Shown here piece by piece: positions 8,395 to 15,990 of a stretch of DNA of 18,085 nucleotides (its first letter is position 1; each line of letters opens with the position of its first letter). The stretch is from assembly GCA_964530165.1 (NCBI GenBank), contig CAZGYE010000084.1, forward strand, positions 1-18,085, written 5' to 3'. Both the position numbers and the translations under genes were made by a program. This DNA is from CAZGYE01 sp964530165. GTDB lineage: Bacteria; Planctomycetota; Planctomycetia; Planctomycetales; Planctomycetaceae. The notes beneath the pieces were generated by a model that did no database searches, had not been told where the DNA came from, and saw only the letters and a program-made list of their open reading frames with translations.

Positions 8395-8456
8395 TCATGC
8401 TCGCCGTCAGTCGCGTGTGTGTCAAGAGCGTTGCTCACCGAATGACACGAGCATGA
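8395..8456. promoter_or_regulatory. 9-bp inverted repeat around the operon promoter
   Basis: TCATGCTCG at 8395-8403 and its perfect complement CGAGCATGA at 8448-8456 flank the -35 region with a 44-bp spacer. ATGACAC also occurs beside each arm (8388-8394 and 8442-8448) in direct orientation. This could be a paired operator; no regulator gene is in the window. Confidence 0.3.
8397..8425 (-). promoter_or_regulatory. Candidate promoter of the fatty-acid operon
   Basis: On the minus strand a perfect -35 hexamer TTGACA (8425-8420) is followed after 17 bp by GAGCAT (8402-8397), a weak -10. It lies 54-82 bp before the first gene's start. The -10 falls inside one arm of a 9-bp inverted repeat, which would suit control by a dimeric repressor. 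Confidence 0.4.
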
Positions 8457-8460
8457 AAAG

Positions 8461-8548
8461 CGGAGAGGGAGGGATTCGAACCCTCGGTACCCGTAAAGGG
8501 TACACCGGTTTTCGAGACCGGCCCGTTCGGCCACTCCGGCACCTCTCC
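8461..8548 (-). tRNA. tRNA-Ser (anticodon CGA)
   Basis: The minus strand gives acceptor arms GGAGAGG (8548-8542) and CCTCTCC (8468-8462) with a G discriminator at 8461 and no encoded CCA. The anticodon stem CCGGT/ACCGG closes a CTCGAAA loop, so the anticodon is CGA, reading serine codon UCG. A long variable arm (GTACCC/GGGTAC stem) and the GGTTCGAATCC T-arm confirm the serine class. It lies upstream of the fatty-acid operon on the same strand. Confidence 0.97.
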
Positions 8549-8612
8549 CTGCGGCTGATTCTCAGACGAATCGTACACAGTAAGGTCTTGTGTTTCTAGA
8601 GAGAGCCTGCCC

Positions 8613-10709
8613 ATGGAAGCCAACGGCGTGCTTCTCACTTTTGCCGATCTCACGCCGTCCTCTGTGCTCGAGGTAAAAACGTCGCGCGGAGATTTCTCCG
8701 TACCGGTCGGGAAGCTGGGTTACGGCGCTCCGCAGAGAACGTTGAAGCGTCAGGTTGAGTTTCAGCGTGTGCCCACGTCGAGGCAGATTGTCCAGGCCGC
8801 GACGGAAGACGCCTATCCCAGCGCCGTCGCCGGGCCGCAGAACCGGATTCATGTGGCCTACATCGCCTTCACGCACGGCGAAGGGTTCCAGAAGCGCCCT
8901 CCCATCACAAGCGTGCCTCAAGACTTTTCTTTCCTGGGAAAGCCCACCGGTGGCGACCAGGTCATGCTGACCGAGTTTGACGGAAATGCGTGGAGTGCAC
9001 TCGTGGCGCTCACCGATGCCGGCGGAGATCTCTTCGGTACGGCAACGGCGCTGGACGGCCGCGGTTGCTTGTGGGTATTCTGGTCGGCCAACGTGGACGA
9101 CAATTGGGACATTTACGGCAAAGTGCGTACCGGCCGGCGTTGGTCTCAGACCATCCGCATCACCTCGGCTCCCGGCTCCGATTTTTATCACGCGGCGGCG
9201 ACAGACAGCGAAGGCCGAGTGTGGCTGGCTTGGCAGGGCTTCGGCGAAACGAACTCCGACATCTACGTCGCGCGCCAGGAAGAAGACGCCTTCGGCAAGC
9301 CGACGGCCGTCGCCGACAGCCCGGCCAACGATTGGGCGCCGGCGATTGCTGCTTCACAAGATGGGCAGGTCGCCGTCGCGTGGGACACCTACGAGCGGGG
9401 CAACTATGACGTGCTCGTCAAAGTCTGGCAGGCGGGTCGCTGGGGCGAAGAGCGAGCGGACCATCCGCTTGGAGCGGACCATCCGCCGAAGCTCGTCGAA
9501 GCGCAGATGGAAAAACCGGCCGGTCCCTCCGGTGTGGCCCGAGAAGAGGCCAAGCAAGTGGCGGCCATCCGCGCCTACCGCGCCCAGGTCGGCGGCAAGA
9601 AGCTGCGCATCGTTCGCGGCGAGTTCCATCGTCACACCGAGATTTCCAGCGACGGGTCCGGCGACGGCACGATCTTCGACATGTGGCGATACGGAATCGA
9701 CATGGCCGCGATGGACTGGATCGGCAGTGGCGACCACGACAACGGCAACGGCCGCGAATTTAGCTGGTGGTTCACACAGAAGACGACGTCCCTCTTCAAC
9801 GTGCCGGGGGCGTTTACGCCGATGTACACCTACGAGCGGAGCTGCGGCTATCCCGACGGACACCGCAACGCCGTCTTCGCCCGGCGGGGTATTCGGCCGT
9901 TGGCTCGGCTGCGGGGCGGCCGAGGCAAGGCCATGGATGACCTGCCGGCCGAGGCCCCGCGGCCGAACACGCCGGATACGCTGATGTTCTACAAGTATCT
10001 GCGTCATTTCGACGGCGTGTGCGCCAGTCACACCAGCGGCACTAACATGGGAACCGACTGGCGAGACAACGATCCGCAAGTCGAGCCCATCGTCGAGATC
10101 TACCAGGGCGATCGCCAGAACTACGAACGGCCCGGTGCGCCCCGCAGCAACTCGGCCGACTACTCGATCGGCGGCTGGCGTCCGTTCGGGTTTGTGTCGC
10201 TGGCCCTGATGAAGGGCTATCGGCTGGGCTTCCAGTCTTCCAGCGACCACATCTCGACGCACATGAGTTACTGCAACGTCTGGGTCGAAGAGCCGACGCG
10301 CGAAGCCATTCTGGACGGCCTGAGGCGCCGCCGCGTCTACGGAGCGACGGACAACATCATTGCCGACGTGCGTTGCGGCGAGCACTTCATGGGCGAGGAA
10401 TTCGCCGTCAACAAGCCGCCGACCCTCGAAGTGAAGCTCACAGGCACGGCCCCCTTCGCCGAGGTGGTCATCGTCAAGGACAACGAATACGTCTACTCCG
10501 CCGCACCGAAGAAGCGGACGATCGAGTTCAAATGGACCGACATGTCCGCCAAACCGGGCAAGACAAGCTACTACTACGTTCGTGGCACTCAGGTGGGCCA
10601 GTCGACCGAGCACACGGTCCGGTCTTCTAAGGGGGAGAAGGTGAAATTGGAACTCAACAACGGCGAGATCGTCTGGGTCTCGCCGATGTGGATCACCTAC
10701 AAACCGTGA
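8613..10709 (+). CDS. Beta-propeller plus PHP/DUF3604-like protein, N-terminus probably missing
   Basis: 698 residues from the ATG at 8613. Residues about 60-290 hold WD40/TolB-like or sialidase-like blades (DGRGCLWVFWSANVDDNWDIY, GRVWLAWQG--SDIYVAR, GQVAVAWDTY--YDVLVKVW). From about 330 there is a metal-binding PHP-like part: FHRHTEIS (HxH, about 338), GSGDHDNG (about 374), SHTSGTN (about 473) and SSSDHISTH (about 543), as in DUF3604. A hydrolase on phosphoester or glycan substrates is possible but unproven. There is no signal peptide, the ORF starts in the middle of what reads as a folded domain (NGVLLTFADL), and an in-frame stop at 8556 abuts the tRNA, so I infer a 5' truncation. A tandem 18-bp palindromic unit lies in frame at 9456-9487. 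Confidence 0.7.
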   Translation: MEANGVLLTFADLTPSSVLEVKTSRGDFSVPVGKLGYGAPQRTLKRQVEFQRVPTSRQIVQAATEDAYPSAVAGPQNRIHVAYIAFTHGEGFQKRPPITSVPQDFSFLGKPTGGDQVMLTEFDGNAWSALVALTDAGGDLFGTATALDGRGCLWVFWSANVDDNWDIYGKVRTGRRWSQTIRITSAPGSDFYHAAATDSEGRVWLAWQGFGETNSDIYVARQEEDAFGKPTAVADSPANDWAPAIAASQDGQVAVAWDTYERGNYDVLVKVWQAGRWGEERADHPLGADHPPKLVEAQMEKPAGPSGVAREEAKQVAAIRAYRAQVGGKKLRIVRGEFHRHTEISSDGSGDGTIFDMWRYGIDMAAMDWIGSGDHDNGNGREFSWWFTQKTTSLFNVPGAFTPMYTYERSCGYPDGHRNAVFARRGIRPLARLRGGRGKAMDDLPAEAPRPNTPDTLMFYKYLRHFDGVCASHTSGTNMGTDWRDNDPQVEPIVEIYQGDRQNYERPGAPRSNSADYSIGGWRPFGFVSLALMKGYRLGFQSSSDHISTHMSYCNVWVEEPTREAILDGLRRRRVYGATDNIIADVRCGEHFMGEEFAVNKPPTLEVKLTGTAPFAEVVIVKDNEYVYSAAPKKRTIEFKWTDMSAKPGKTSYYYVRGTQVGQSTEHTVRSSKGEKVKLELNNGEIVWVSPMWITYKP
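9456..9487. repeat. 18-bp palindromic repeat, copy set A (in coding sequence)
   Basis: Unit AGCGGACCATCCGCTTGG at 9456-9473, then a 14-nt partial second copy at 9474-9487. Each holds a perfect GCGGA-CCA-TCCGC hairpin, and CCGCT-TGG-AGCGG forms between units. The period of 18 keeps the reading frame, encoding ADHPLG then ADHPPK. Confidence 0.85.
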
Positions 10710-10732
10710 CGGAAGCCCCTGTCAACGTGTGA

Positions 10733-10813
10733 GGCAGGCTTTCCAGCCTGCCACGGCCGATCGGCAGGCTGTCAAAGCCTGCCCCACGACACCTGTCAAA
10801 TCAGCTTTGACAG
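10733..10813. terminator. Three hairpins between convergent genes
   Basis: Perfect 8-bp stems: GGCAGGCT/AGCCTGCC with a 4-nt loop (10733-10752), the same stem again with a 5-nt loop (10763-10783), and CTGTCAAA/TTTGACAG with a 5-nt loop (10793-10813). They fill the gap between the plus-strand PHP-like gene and the minus-strand DUF1080 gene. They could stop transcription from both sides, although there is no long T run. The doubled GGCAGGCT stem also looks like a dispersed palindromic repeat. Confidence 0.55.
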
Positions 10814-10817
10814 ACCG

Positions 10818-11384
10818 CTACTCCGTCTTGGGGAGTCGTTTGACCCGCATTTTGCGGAAGTCGATGTGGTGTCCTTCCGCTTCGATGCCCAACCGGCCCT
10901 GCGCCGGTTTGAAGTCGTCGATTTTCCAGGCAAGCTTGCCGTTCACCTTGAGCGAGACTTTGGTGCCGATGCAGCTCACCTCCCACTGGTTCCACTGTCC
11001 CGGCGGCTTGTGAAGCTTGGGCACAGCTTTGGTCCCTTTTGAGCCGAACAAGAACCCCGCCCCGCCCTGGGCCATCTGAATCTGGCGGCCGCGAATGAAG
11101 AAGCCACTGTTGTAGCCCTTCTTCGCCGGACGCCATTCGAAGCGGACGATGAAGTCGGCGAACTGGTCCTTTGTGAACAGGTGGCTGCGGCCGCCCGTCA
11201 GCACCAACAGGCCCTTTTCGATCTTCCAGCTCCCCGGCGTGTTGTCGTTGACCTGCCAACCGGCAAACGACTTGCCGTCGAACAGCGATTCAAAACCTTC
11301 CTCTTTGTCTGCCTTGGTCGATTCTTGTGCCAGTGCCTGCGTGCAGCACAGCATCAGAGTTGAGAGAAGTAAGCAGTGCTTCAT
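10818..11384 (-). CDS. Secreted DUF1080 (3-keto-disaccharide hydrolase-like) protein
   Basis: 188 residues. A signal peptide covers about residues 1-19 (MKHCLLLSTLMLCCTQALAQ), followed by the family opening FESLFDGKSFAGWQV, then WKIEKGLLVLTGG, DFIVRFEWRP, NSGFFIRGRQIQMAQG and a closing GRLGIEAEGHHIDFRKMRVKRL. DUF1080 adopts a laminin-G/concanavalin-like fold and is common and numerous in planctomycetes; some members act on 3-keto sugars. Its ATG overlaps the sulfatase stop in an ATGA junction, so translation is probably coupled and the two likely act on the same glycan outside the cytoplasm. Confidence 0.9.
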   Translation of the reverse strand: MKHCLLLSTLMLCCTQALAQESTKADKEEGFESLFDGKSFAGWQVNDNTPGSWKIEKGLLVLTGGRSHLFTKDQFADFIVRFEWRPAKKGYNSGFFIRGRQIQMAQGGAGFLFGSKGTKAVPKLHKPPGQWNQWEVSCIGTKVSLKVNGKLAWKIDDFKPAQGRLGIEAEGHHIDFRKMRVKRLPKTE

Positions 11385-12793
11385 GGTGGGTTCGTCCTGC
11401 GTTGGAACTCAGGGTTGGGTGTCGGCATCTGCGCGTTCGTCGCCGTGCGCCAAGCGTGGAGTCGTTTGCGAAGCTCCACGGCAAGCTCGGGCTGTGCGGC
11501 GGCCAGATCGTGTCTCTCGCCGATGTCGTCCTTGAGGTTGTACAACTCGACGTGCATGTCTTCGTAGAACTCAATCAACTTCCAGTTACCCTGACGGATC
11601 GCACCATAAGGATAACCGCCGATGGGGTTGTAATGGGGATAATGCCAAAAGATGGCGTCGCGCGAAAGGGTCCCGGTCTGCTTCAACAGCGGCGCCAGGC
11701 TCACGCCGTCCATTGTCCCTTTGCGGGCCCCCTTGCCTTCGATACCGATGAGCTCCAACAGGGTTGGATAGAAATCTACGCTGGTGACCACTTCGCTGCA
11801 GACGCTGCCCGGCTCGACGACGCCGGGCCAACGGACGATCAACGGCTCACGCACGCCGCCCTCGTACGGAAAGCCTTTGCCCGAGCGGAGCGGGGCGTTA
11901 GAGGTCGCTGCCGGACGCAGCAGACCGCCGTTGTCCGAGAAGAAGATTACTATAGTGCGGCCGGTCAGATCGAAGCGGTCGAGGGTGTCCATGATCCGAC
12001 CCACGCTCTGGTCGACGCTGTCGACCATGGCGGCATACACGGGGGAGGCTTGGCCCTTGCTGCCCGGCTTGTCTTGATACTTGGCGGTCAACGCCGGTTT
12101 GGCCTGAATGGGCGTGTGTACGGCGTAGTGAGACAGGTAGAGGAAAAACGGCTTGCCGCGCTGCGCTGTGATGAACCGGATCGCTTCGTCGGTCAACCGA
12201 TCGGTCAGGTATTCGTGCGGCTTGCCCTCGCGCAGTTGAGGACGTTTGCCGTAAGGATAGAAATAGGAGCGCGGCGCGCCGGCGTTGCTGCCGGCGACGT
12301 TGAGATCAAAACCCTGGCGCTCAGGGAAGTACCGCTCCGGGCCCAAATGCCACTTGCCGATCGCAGCCGTCGCATAACCGGCCGACTTCAAGGCTTCGGC
12401 GATGGTCACCTCCTCGAGAGGAAGATACTTGCGCCAGTCGGGGATCAAGAGTTTCTTGTGGGGCGGTGTGTGGCCGGGAATCCAATCGGTCAGGTGCAAA
12501 CGCGCGGGATACTTGCCGGTCAGAATGCTCGCCCTGGTCGGCGAACACGCCGGGCAGGCGGCATAAGCGTCGGTGAACCGCATTCCTTGGCGGGCCAGTT
12601 GGTCAATCCGCGGGGTTTCGTAGTAGCGGCTGCCGGTGCAGCCCAAATCGGCCCAGCCCAAATCATCGATGAGGATGAACACGACGTTCGGCTTTGCCGC
12701 GCCGAACCCCTGAACTTGTTCGGGGCCACACATTCCCACGCAGACCGCTGACACGAGGACCACACACACGACACGGACAAAACGGATCATCAT
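11381..12793 (-). CDS. Secreted sulfatase (formylglycine-dependent)
   Basis: About 470 residues; hydrolyses sulfate esters, probably on polysaccharides. The start at ATG 12793 (MMIRFVRVV) has AGGAG 5 nt upstream and opens a signal peptide of about 28 residues. Metal ligands appear in NVVFILIDDLGWADLG. The maturation signature CSPTRASILTG gives the cysteine that becomes formylglycine. The second family signature is GYATAAIGKWHLG, and the distal metal site is FFSDNGG. The ending is planctomycete-like (LRKRLHAWRTATNAQMPTPNPEFQRR). Maturation needs a separate formylglycine-generating enzyme, not in this window. It is coupled to the DUF1080 gene by ATGA overlap and lies 174 bp after the sulfotransferase gene. 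Confidence 0.93.
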   Translation of the reverse strand: MMIRFVRVVCVVLVSAVCVGMCGPEQVQGFGAAKPNVVFILIDDLGWADLGCTGSRYYETPRIDQLARQGMRFTDAYAACPACSPTRASILTGKYPARLHLTDWIPGHTPPHKKLLIPDWRKYLPLEEVTIAEALKSAGYATAAIGKWHLGPERYFPERQGFDLNVAGSNAGAPRSYFYPYGKRPQLREGKPHEYLTDRLTDEAIRFITAQRGKPFFLYLSHYAVHTPIQAKPALTAKYQDKPGSKGQASPVYAAMVDSVDQSVGRIMDTLDRFDLTGRTIVIFFSDNGGLLRPAATSNAPLRSGKGFPYEGGVREPLIVRWPGVVEPGSVCSEVVTSVDFYPTLLELIGIEGKGARKGTMDGVSLAPLLKQTGTLSRDAIFWHYPHYNPIGGYPYGAIRQGNWKLIEFYEDMHVELYNLKDDIGERHDLAAAQPELAVELRKRLHAWRTATNAQMPTPNPEFQRRTNPP

Positions 12794-12967
12794 GGCGGCT
12801 CCTGGTGAAGAAAAACCATCCCCGTCGCGCAGTCTATCGCCGCCAGGAGGAAACAGGAAGTCCCGAGAGAGTCTCTGGCGAGTGGCCGGCGCGAGTCGGC
12901 TGTTCACCTCGCTCTTGCGAAACAGCGATCAACCGTTGGCCCAGGGCGGATCGAATTGGAAGCACTC

Positions 12968-14641
12968 TCAACTCTCTCCCAGCACCGCCAGCAGCGGCCT
13001 GAGGTGTTTTTCATAATGCCGCCAGCGGCCCTTCGACGACTGGTAGATCGGACGGCGAACCTGATCGTAGCTGCCGGTGATGACTGCACGATCCGTCTCG
13101 TAGAACCGCAGGCACCGCTCGTCGAACTCCAGAGAGCAGAAGTCGAGCAACTCTCTGGTCACCTCCTCGAATTCGCCGGTCATTCGCTCGTAGGGGACCG
13201 TCAGGATCGGCAGACGAAGCACGCGCTGGTAGTGGGCCATCAGGCGTTGGTACTCGCGGAAATACAGCCCCGTGTGTTCCAAATCGTTTCCGTACGGGTT
13301 GTACGGCCCGAGCTGGGCGAAATAGCAGGACAGACAGCAGTCCAGCGCATCTCGTGTGCAGTGAATGATCCGCGCTTGCGGGAAGACCAACGCAATCAAA
13401 CCCAGGTGCAGAAAATTGAACGTCATTTTGTCGGTCACCCGGACGGCTCCGTCTCTTCGGGCGTCGATTCCATCAAGATACGACTTGGCCAGGCTGTCTG
13501 CAGCTTGCTGAGTGAACGAGGTCATGCAGTCTGGATAGGGCGCATCGACGGAAAGCCGCTGCGGCATCGAGTCGGCCATCCGCTGGATCCAAAGCAATTC
13601 GCCCGCCCCGTAAACGGCCGGATGGCTGGCAAGAATCTGCTCCACAAGCGTCGTCCCGGACCGGGGCATCCCCACGATGAAGATCATCCGTTCGGAATTC
13701 ACCGTGGCGCGAGGCATGTTTGGCAAACCGTCGCCGTAAACGGCGATCAGCGAATCGATTTTTCGCCGATGCTCCTGCGGGTCGAACCGCTTGGAGCGGT
13801 CCAACCGCTTGGAGCGGTCCAACCGCTTCGCTTCCAGCGCGTTCCCTTGACGGTACTCCCCGAAAGCCTCATCGTACTGCTCCAAGCGGTCCAGCAGAGC
13901 GCCACGCGCAAAATGCAGGGAGGATCTGCTCGCTATCGACAGCCGACCTGCCTCGAGCGCCTGTTTCGTCACCCAAAGCGCATGTTCCTCGCGAGCAATC
14001 CGCTTGCTGAGGTTGGCATAGATGCGCAGCGCCAGCGGATCGTGTGTGCCGGCTTCAATGAACTGTTCGAGGCAGCCCCATGCCTCGTCAAATCGGCCCT
14101 GTTTTTCGTAGACCTCGGCAAGAGAGGTGGCGGCCGTCAAATCTCCGGGCATCAGCTCCCGAGCTTGCTTCAAGTGCTCCACTGCCAAATCGAATCTCCA
14201 TAGCCGGCGCAACACGATTCCCAGCGACCGGTGACTGAGGCCGGCGGTCGGATTGATCTCGGTCGCCCGCCGGAAACTCTCGGCCGCTTGTTCCAGTTGG
14301 CCCTGGTCGCGGTAGATCGTTGCCAGGTTGTGATGCGCGGCGGCGTAGTCCGGTTTCACTTGGATCGCCCGCTGATAACAGGCGACGGCTTCCGCGGCAC
14401 GGCCAAGCTGTTGCATGCAAGTCGCCAGATCGAAATGCCACCGGGCACGTGAGCTGTCGAGCTGAACCGCCTGGCTGAGATGCCGGGCGGTCCCCTCGAG
14501 GTTGCCTCGCTTCATTTCCACCAACGAGAGCAGGTGAAACGCTTCCGCGAGCATCAATCGGCCGGTCCGTTCGGCCTCCTCCAACTGACCCGCTTCGAGC
14601 TGGGCCCGCGACAGCCTTAGTGCTTCCTGAAGGGCATCCAT
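12968..14641 (-). CDS. TPR-repeat sulfotransferase family protein
   Basis: About 557 residues. The N-terminal half (about 1-240) is tetratricopeptide repeats, for example ARWHFDLATCMQQLGRAAEA and AAHHNLATIYRDQGQLEQA. The C-terminal half is a sulfotransferase: the PAPS-binding loop FIVGMPRSGTTLVEQIL (about 318-334), a CTRDALDCCLSCYF segment for the 3'-phosphate, and a YYQV-type end seen here as GSYDQVRRPIYQSSKGRWRHYE. It probably transfers sulfate from PAPS to a protein or sugar. I use the ATG at 14641; a TTG nine bases upstream (14650) is the alternative. An 18-bp palindromic repeat adds KRLDRS twice (about 271-285) between the two domains. It follows the SMP-30 gene by 65 bp on the same strand. 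Confidence 0.88.
   Translation of the reverse strand: MDALQEALRLSRAQLEAGQLEEAERTGRLMLAEAFHLLSLVEMKRGNLEGTARHLSQAVQLDSSRARWHFDLATCMQQLGRAAEAVACYQRAIQVKPDYAAAHHNLATIYRDQGQLEQAAESFRRATEINPTAGLSHRSLGIVLRRLWRFDLAVEHLKQARELMPGDLTAATSLAEVYEKQGRFDEAWGCLEQFIEAGTHDPLALRIYANLSKRIAREEHALWVTKQALEAGRLSIASRSSLHFARGALLDRLEQYDEAFGEYRQGNALEAKRLDRSKRLDRSKRFDPQEHRRKIDSLIAVYGDGLPNMPRATVNSERMIFIVGMPRSGTTLVEQILASHPAVYGAGELLWIQRMADSMPQRLSVDAPYPDCMTSFTQQAADSLAKSYLDGIDARRDGAVRVTDKMTFNFLHLGLIALVFPQARIIHCTRDALDCCLSCYFAQLGPYNPYGNDLEHTGLYFREYQRLMAHYQRVLRLPILTVPYERMTGEFEEVTRELLDFCSLEFDERCLRFYETDRAVITGSYDQVRRPIYQSSKGRWRHYEKHLRPLLAVLGES
13785..13828. repeat. 18-bp palindromic repeat, copy set B (in coding sequence)
   Basis: Two exact copies of AACCGCTTGGAGCGGTCC (13785-13802, 13803-13820) plus a third partial copy to 13828. 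Rotated, the unit is AGCGGTCCAACCGCTTGG, differing from set A at two positions that pair with each other in the hairpin (A-T replaced by T-A). The period of 18 keeps the frame. Confidence 0.88.
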
Positions 14642-14706
14642 CGCGGCCAATTCTCGTTAATTCGAAAAATACCGCAATAGCGCCTGCCTGATGAAAACGG
14701 CCGAGG

Positions 14707-15594
14707 CTATTGGCCGCGAACATTCATCCGCAGCGAATAGAACCCGGTGCGGGCCGTGATGAACAACGTCCGCCGGTCCTTGCCGCCGAAACAAAGGTTG
14801 GCAGGATGTTCCGGCGTCTCAAAGGTGGCGATCTTCTTTCCGTCGGGCGAATAAACCTGCACCCCGCCGTGCGTCAGGTACAGGTTTCCTTTTTCATCGA
14901 GCGTCATCCCGTCGGAGCCTTCCGGGGCGATCAACCTTCGATCGGTCAACGAACCGTCCGGCTTGACGGCGTAGACATACGTCTTTTGGCCGCCCGGATC
15001 GGTGACGTAGAGCCGCTTGCCGTCGGCGGTCCCGATGATGCCATTGGGCTTGACCAGGTCGTCGAGCACCCGGACGAGCGTCTTTCCCTTCGGCGGCAGG
15101 TAGTAAACGTGAAAGCCGTCTTGCTCCAATCCATCCTGAGGGCCGTAGCGTGGATCGGTCAGGTACACACCGCCGCGGGGATCGATCCACAGATCGTTGG
15201 GACTGTTCAATTTCTTGCCGTCGCAACCCTCGGCCAGCACGGTCACTTCGCCCTGGGGAGAAATCGACGTGAGCCGGCGGTTGCCCCCCTCGCAAGCCAG
15301 CAGGTTTCCGCTGCGGTCGAAGTACAGCCCGTTGGCACGGCCGCTGTTCTCGCGGAACGTCGTCAACTTGCCGTCGAGCGACCACTTGTGAATGCGGTTG
15401 TTGGGAATGTCCGAGAAAAAGACATTCCCGTCTTTGTCGCAGGCTGGACCTTCCGTGAACTGGAACCCGCCGGCGAGCTTCTCGACCTTTGCGCCGGGGG
15501 CCGCCAGTGCGGGCCGATCCGACGCGGCGCCGCCGTTGGGCGCAAGCGCAACCAAACTCACGCAAAGTCCGAAGGCGATTTCGTGCTTGGTCAT
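14707..15594 (-). CDS. Secreted SMP-30/gluconolactonase-type lactonase
   Basis: 295 residues. The ATG at 15594 (MTKHEIAFGLCVSLVALAP) is chosen because GAGGAG lies 6 nt upstream and it opens a signal peptide of about 24 residues; the longer frame adds unconserved sequence. Six-bladed propeller motifs of the SMP-30 family follow: FQFTEGPACDKDGNVFFSDIPNNRIHKW, NGLYFDRSGNLLACEGGNRR, LNSPNDLWIDPRGGVYLTDP, VKPNGIIGTADGKRLYVTD and DGMTLDEKGNLYLT. The E of TEGP, the N of NSPND and the D of SDGMT correspond to the metal-binding residues. Such enzymes open sugar lactones. It is the first gene of a minus-strand group with sulfotransferase, sulfatase and DUF1080. Confidence 0.9.
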   Translation of the reverse strand: MTKHEIAFGLCVSLVALAPNGGAASDRPALAAPGAKVEKLAGGFQFTEGPACDKDGNVFFSDIPNNRIHKWSLDGKLTTFRENSGRANGLYFDRSGNLLACEGGNRRLTSISPQGEVTVLAEGCDGKKLNSPNDLWIDPRGGVYLTDPRYGPQDGLEQDGFHVYYLPPKGKTLVRVLDDLVKPNGIIGTADGKRLYVTDPGGQKTYVYAVKPDGSLTDRRLIAPEGSDGMTLDEKGNLYLTHGGVQVYSPDGKKIATFETPEHPANLCFGGKDRRTLFITARTGFYSLRMNVRGQ

Positions 15595-15659
15595 GGGTGT
15601 CTCCTCGAGGGTGATACGGGGCGATCGAGCCATCGTGAGAACCAGATACCGAGCCGCCC

Positions 15660-15692
15660 ATTGTAACCGATCAGTCGACGGCTTGCAGTCAA
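15660..15692 (-). promoter_or_regulatory. Possible promoter of the SMP-30 gene
   Basis: On the minus strand TACAAT (15665-15660) could be a -10. TTGACT (15692-15687) lies 21 bp upstream, longer than the usual 17, so the match is weak. It is 66-98 bp before the start codon. Confidence 0.25.
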
Positions 15693-15702
15693 ACCGGCTG
15701 CC

Positions 15703-15718
15703 GGGTAGTGGGGTCATT
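15703..15718. repeat. Left arm of 16-bp inverted repeat flanking the ATPase gene
   Basis: GGGTAGTGGGGTCATT. Its exact reverse complement is at 17546-17561, 1.83 kb away. It lies between the SMP-30 promoter area and the ATPase upstream region. Confidence 0.9.
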
Positions 15719-15726
15719 TGCAAATT

Positions 15727-15807
15727 CTATTTTCCAAACCATGTTGAAACCCATCGACCAATGGTTTCCAGCATTTGGGTCACCTCGTGCCGAAGCACGT
15801 TTGCCAT
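15727..15807 (-). CDS. Possible 26-residue peptide
   Basis: ATG at 15807 with a strong ribosome site (AAGAGGTGA, about 7 nt before the start) and a TAG stop. The peptide starts MANVLRHEVTQMLETIG and ends WVSTWFGK; it is short, tryptophan-containing and could form an amphipathic helix. A candidate minus-strand promoter is at 15967-15995. No family is recognised. It could be a leader or small toxin-like peptide, or chance; other frames are also open here. Confidence 0.3.
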   Translation of the reverse strand: MANVLRHEVTQMLETIGRWVSTWFGK

Positions 15808-15895
15808 CGCGATTCACCTCTTCCCGTCTGTGGCGAACCGCGTTAGGAACGAAGTTGCGCAACAGCATTCTGGCGATTTTCCGGACTGTTGTTGC

Positions 15896-15925
15896 CCGTC
15901 ATGGTTACTGCCGTGACGGTTTTTT
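15896..15925 (+). terminator. Rho-independent terminator upstream of the ATPase gene
   Basis: A 9-bp stem, CCGTCATGG (15896-15904) with CCGTGACGG (15911-15919), including one T-G wobble, has a 6-nt loop and is followed directly by six T (15920-15925). It would end plus-strand transcription. No plus-strand gene ends just before it, so it may insulate the ATPase or end a small RNA. Confidence 0.65.
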
Positions 15926-15961
15926 GTTGATTCTCCTGAAATTACCCTTGCTTCAATACTG

Positions 15962-15990
15962 TTGATTTTATATGCTACGGTATTGATAAT
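15962..15990 (+). promoter_or_regulatory. Promoter of the ATPase gene
   Basis: TTGATT (15962-15967), a 17-bp spacer, GATAAT (15985-15990). Expected start of transcription is near 15997, giving a short leader to the GTG at 16034. An imperfect palindrome of the form GATAnTTnnAAnTATC (15985-16000) covers the -10 and could be an operator. Confidence 0.6.

Noticed and set aside
8333..8599. Small plus-strand ORF giving GEGGIRTLGTR
   Set aside because: It runs through the tRNA-Ser on the wrong strand; a well-known type of false small protein.
11327..12751. 474-codon plus-strand ORF
   Set aside because: Antisense to the sulfatase; no domain or signal.
12956..14203. 415-codon plus-strand ORF
   Set aside because: Antisense to the sulfotransferase; no domain.
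15708..15965. 85-codon plus-strand ORF before the ATPase
   Set aside because: It crosses the hairpin-T6 terminator, has no ribosome site and matches no family pattern.
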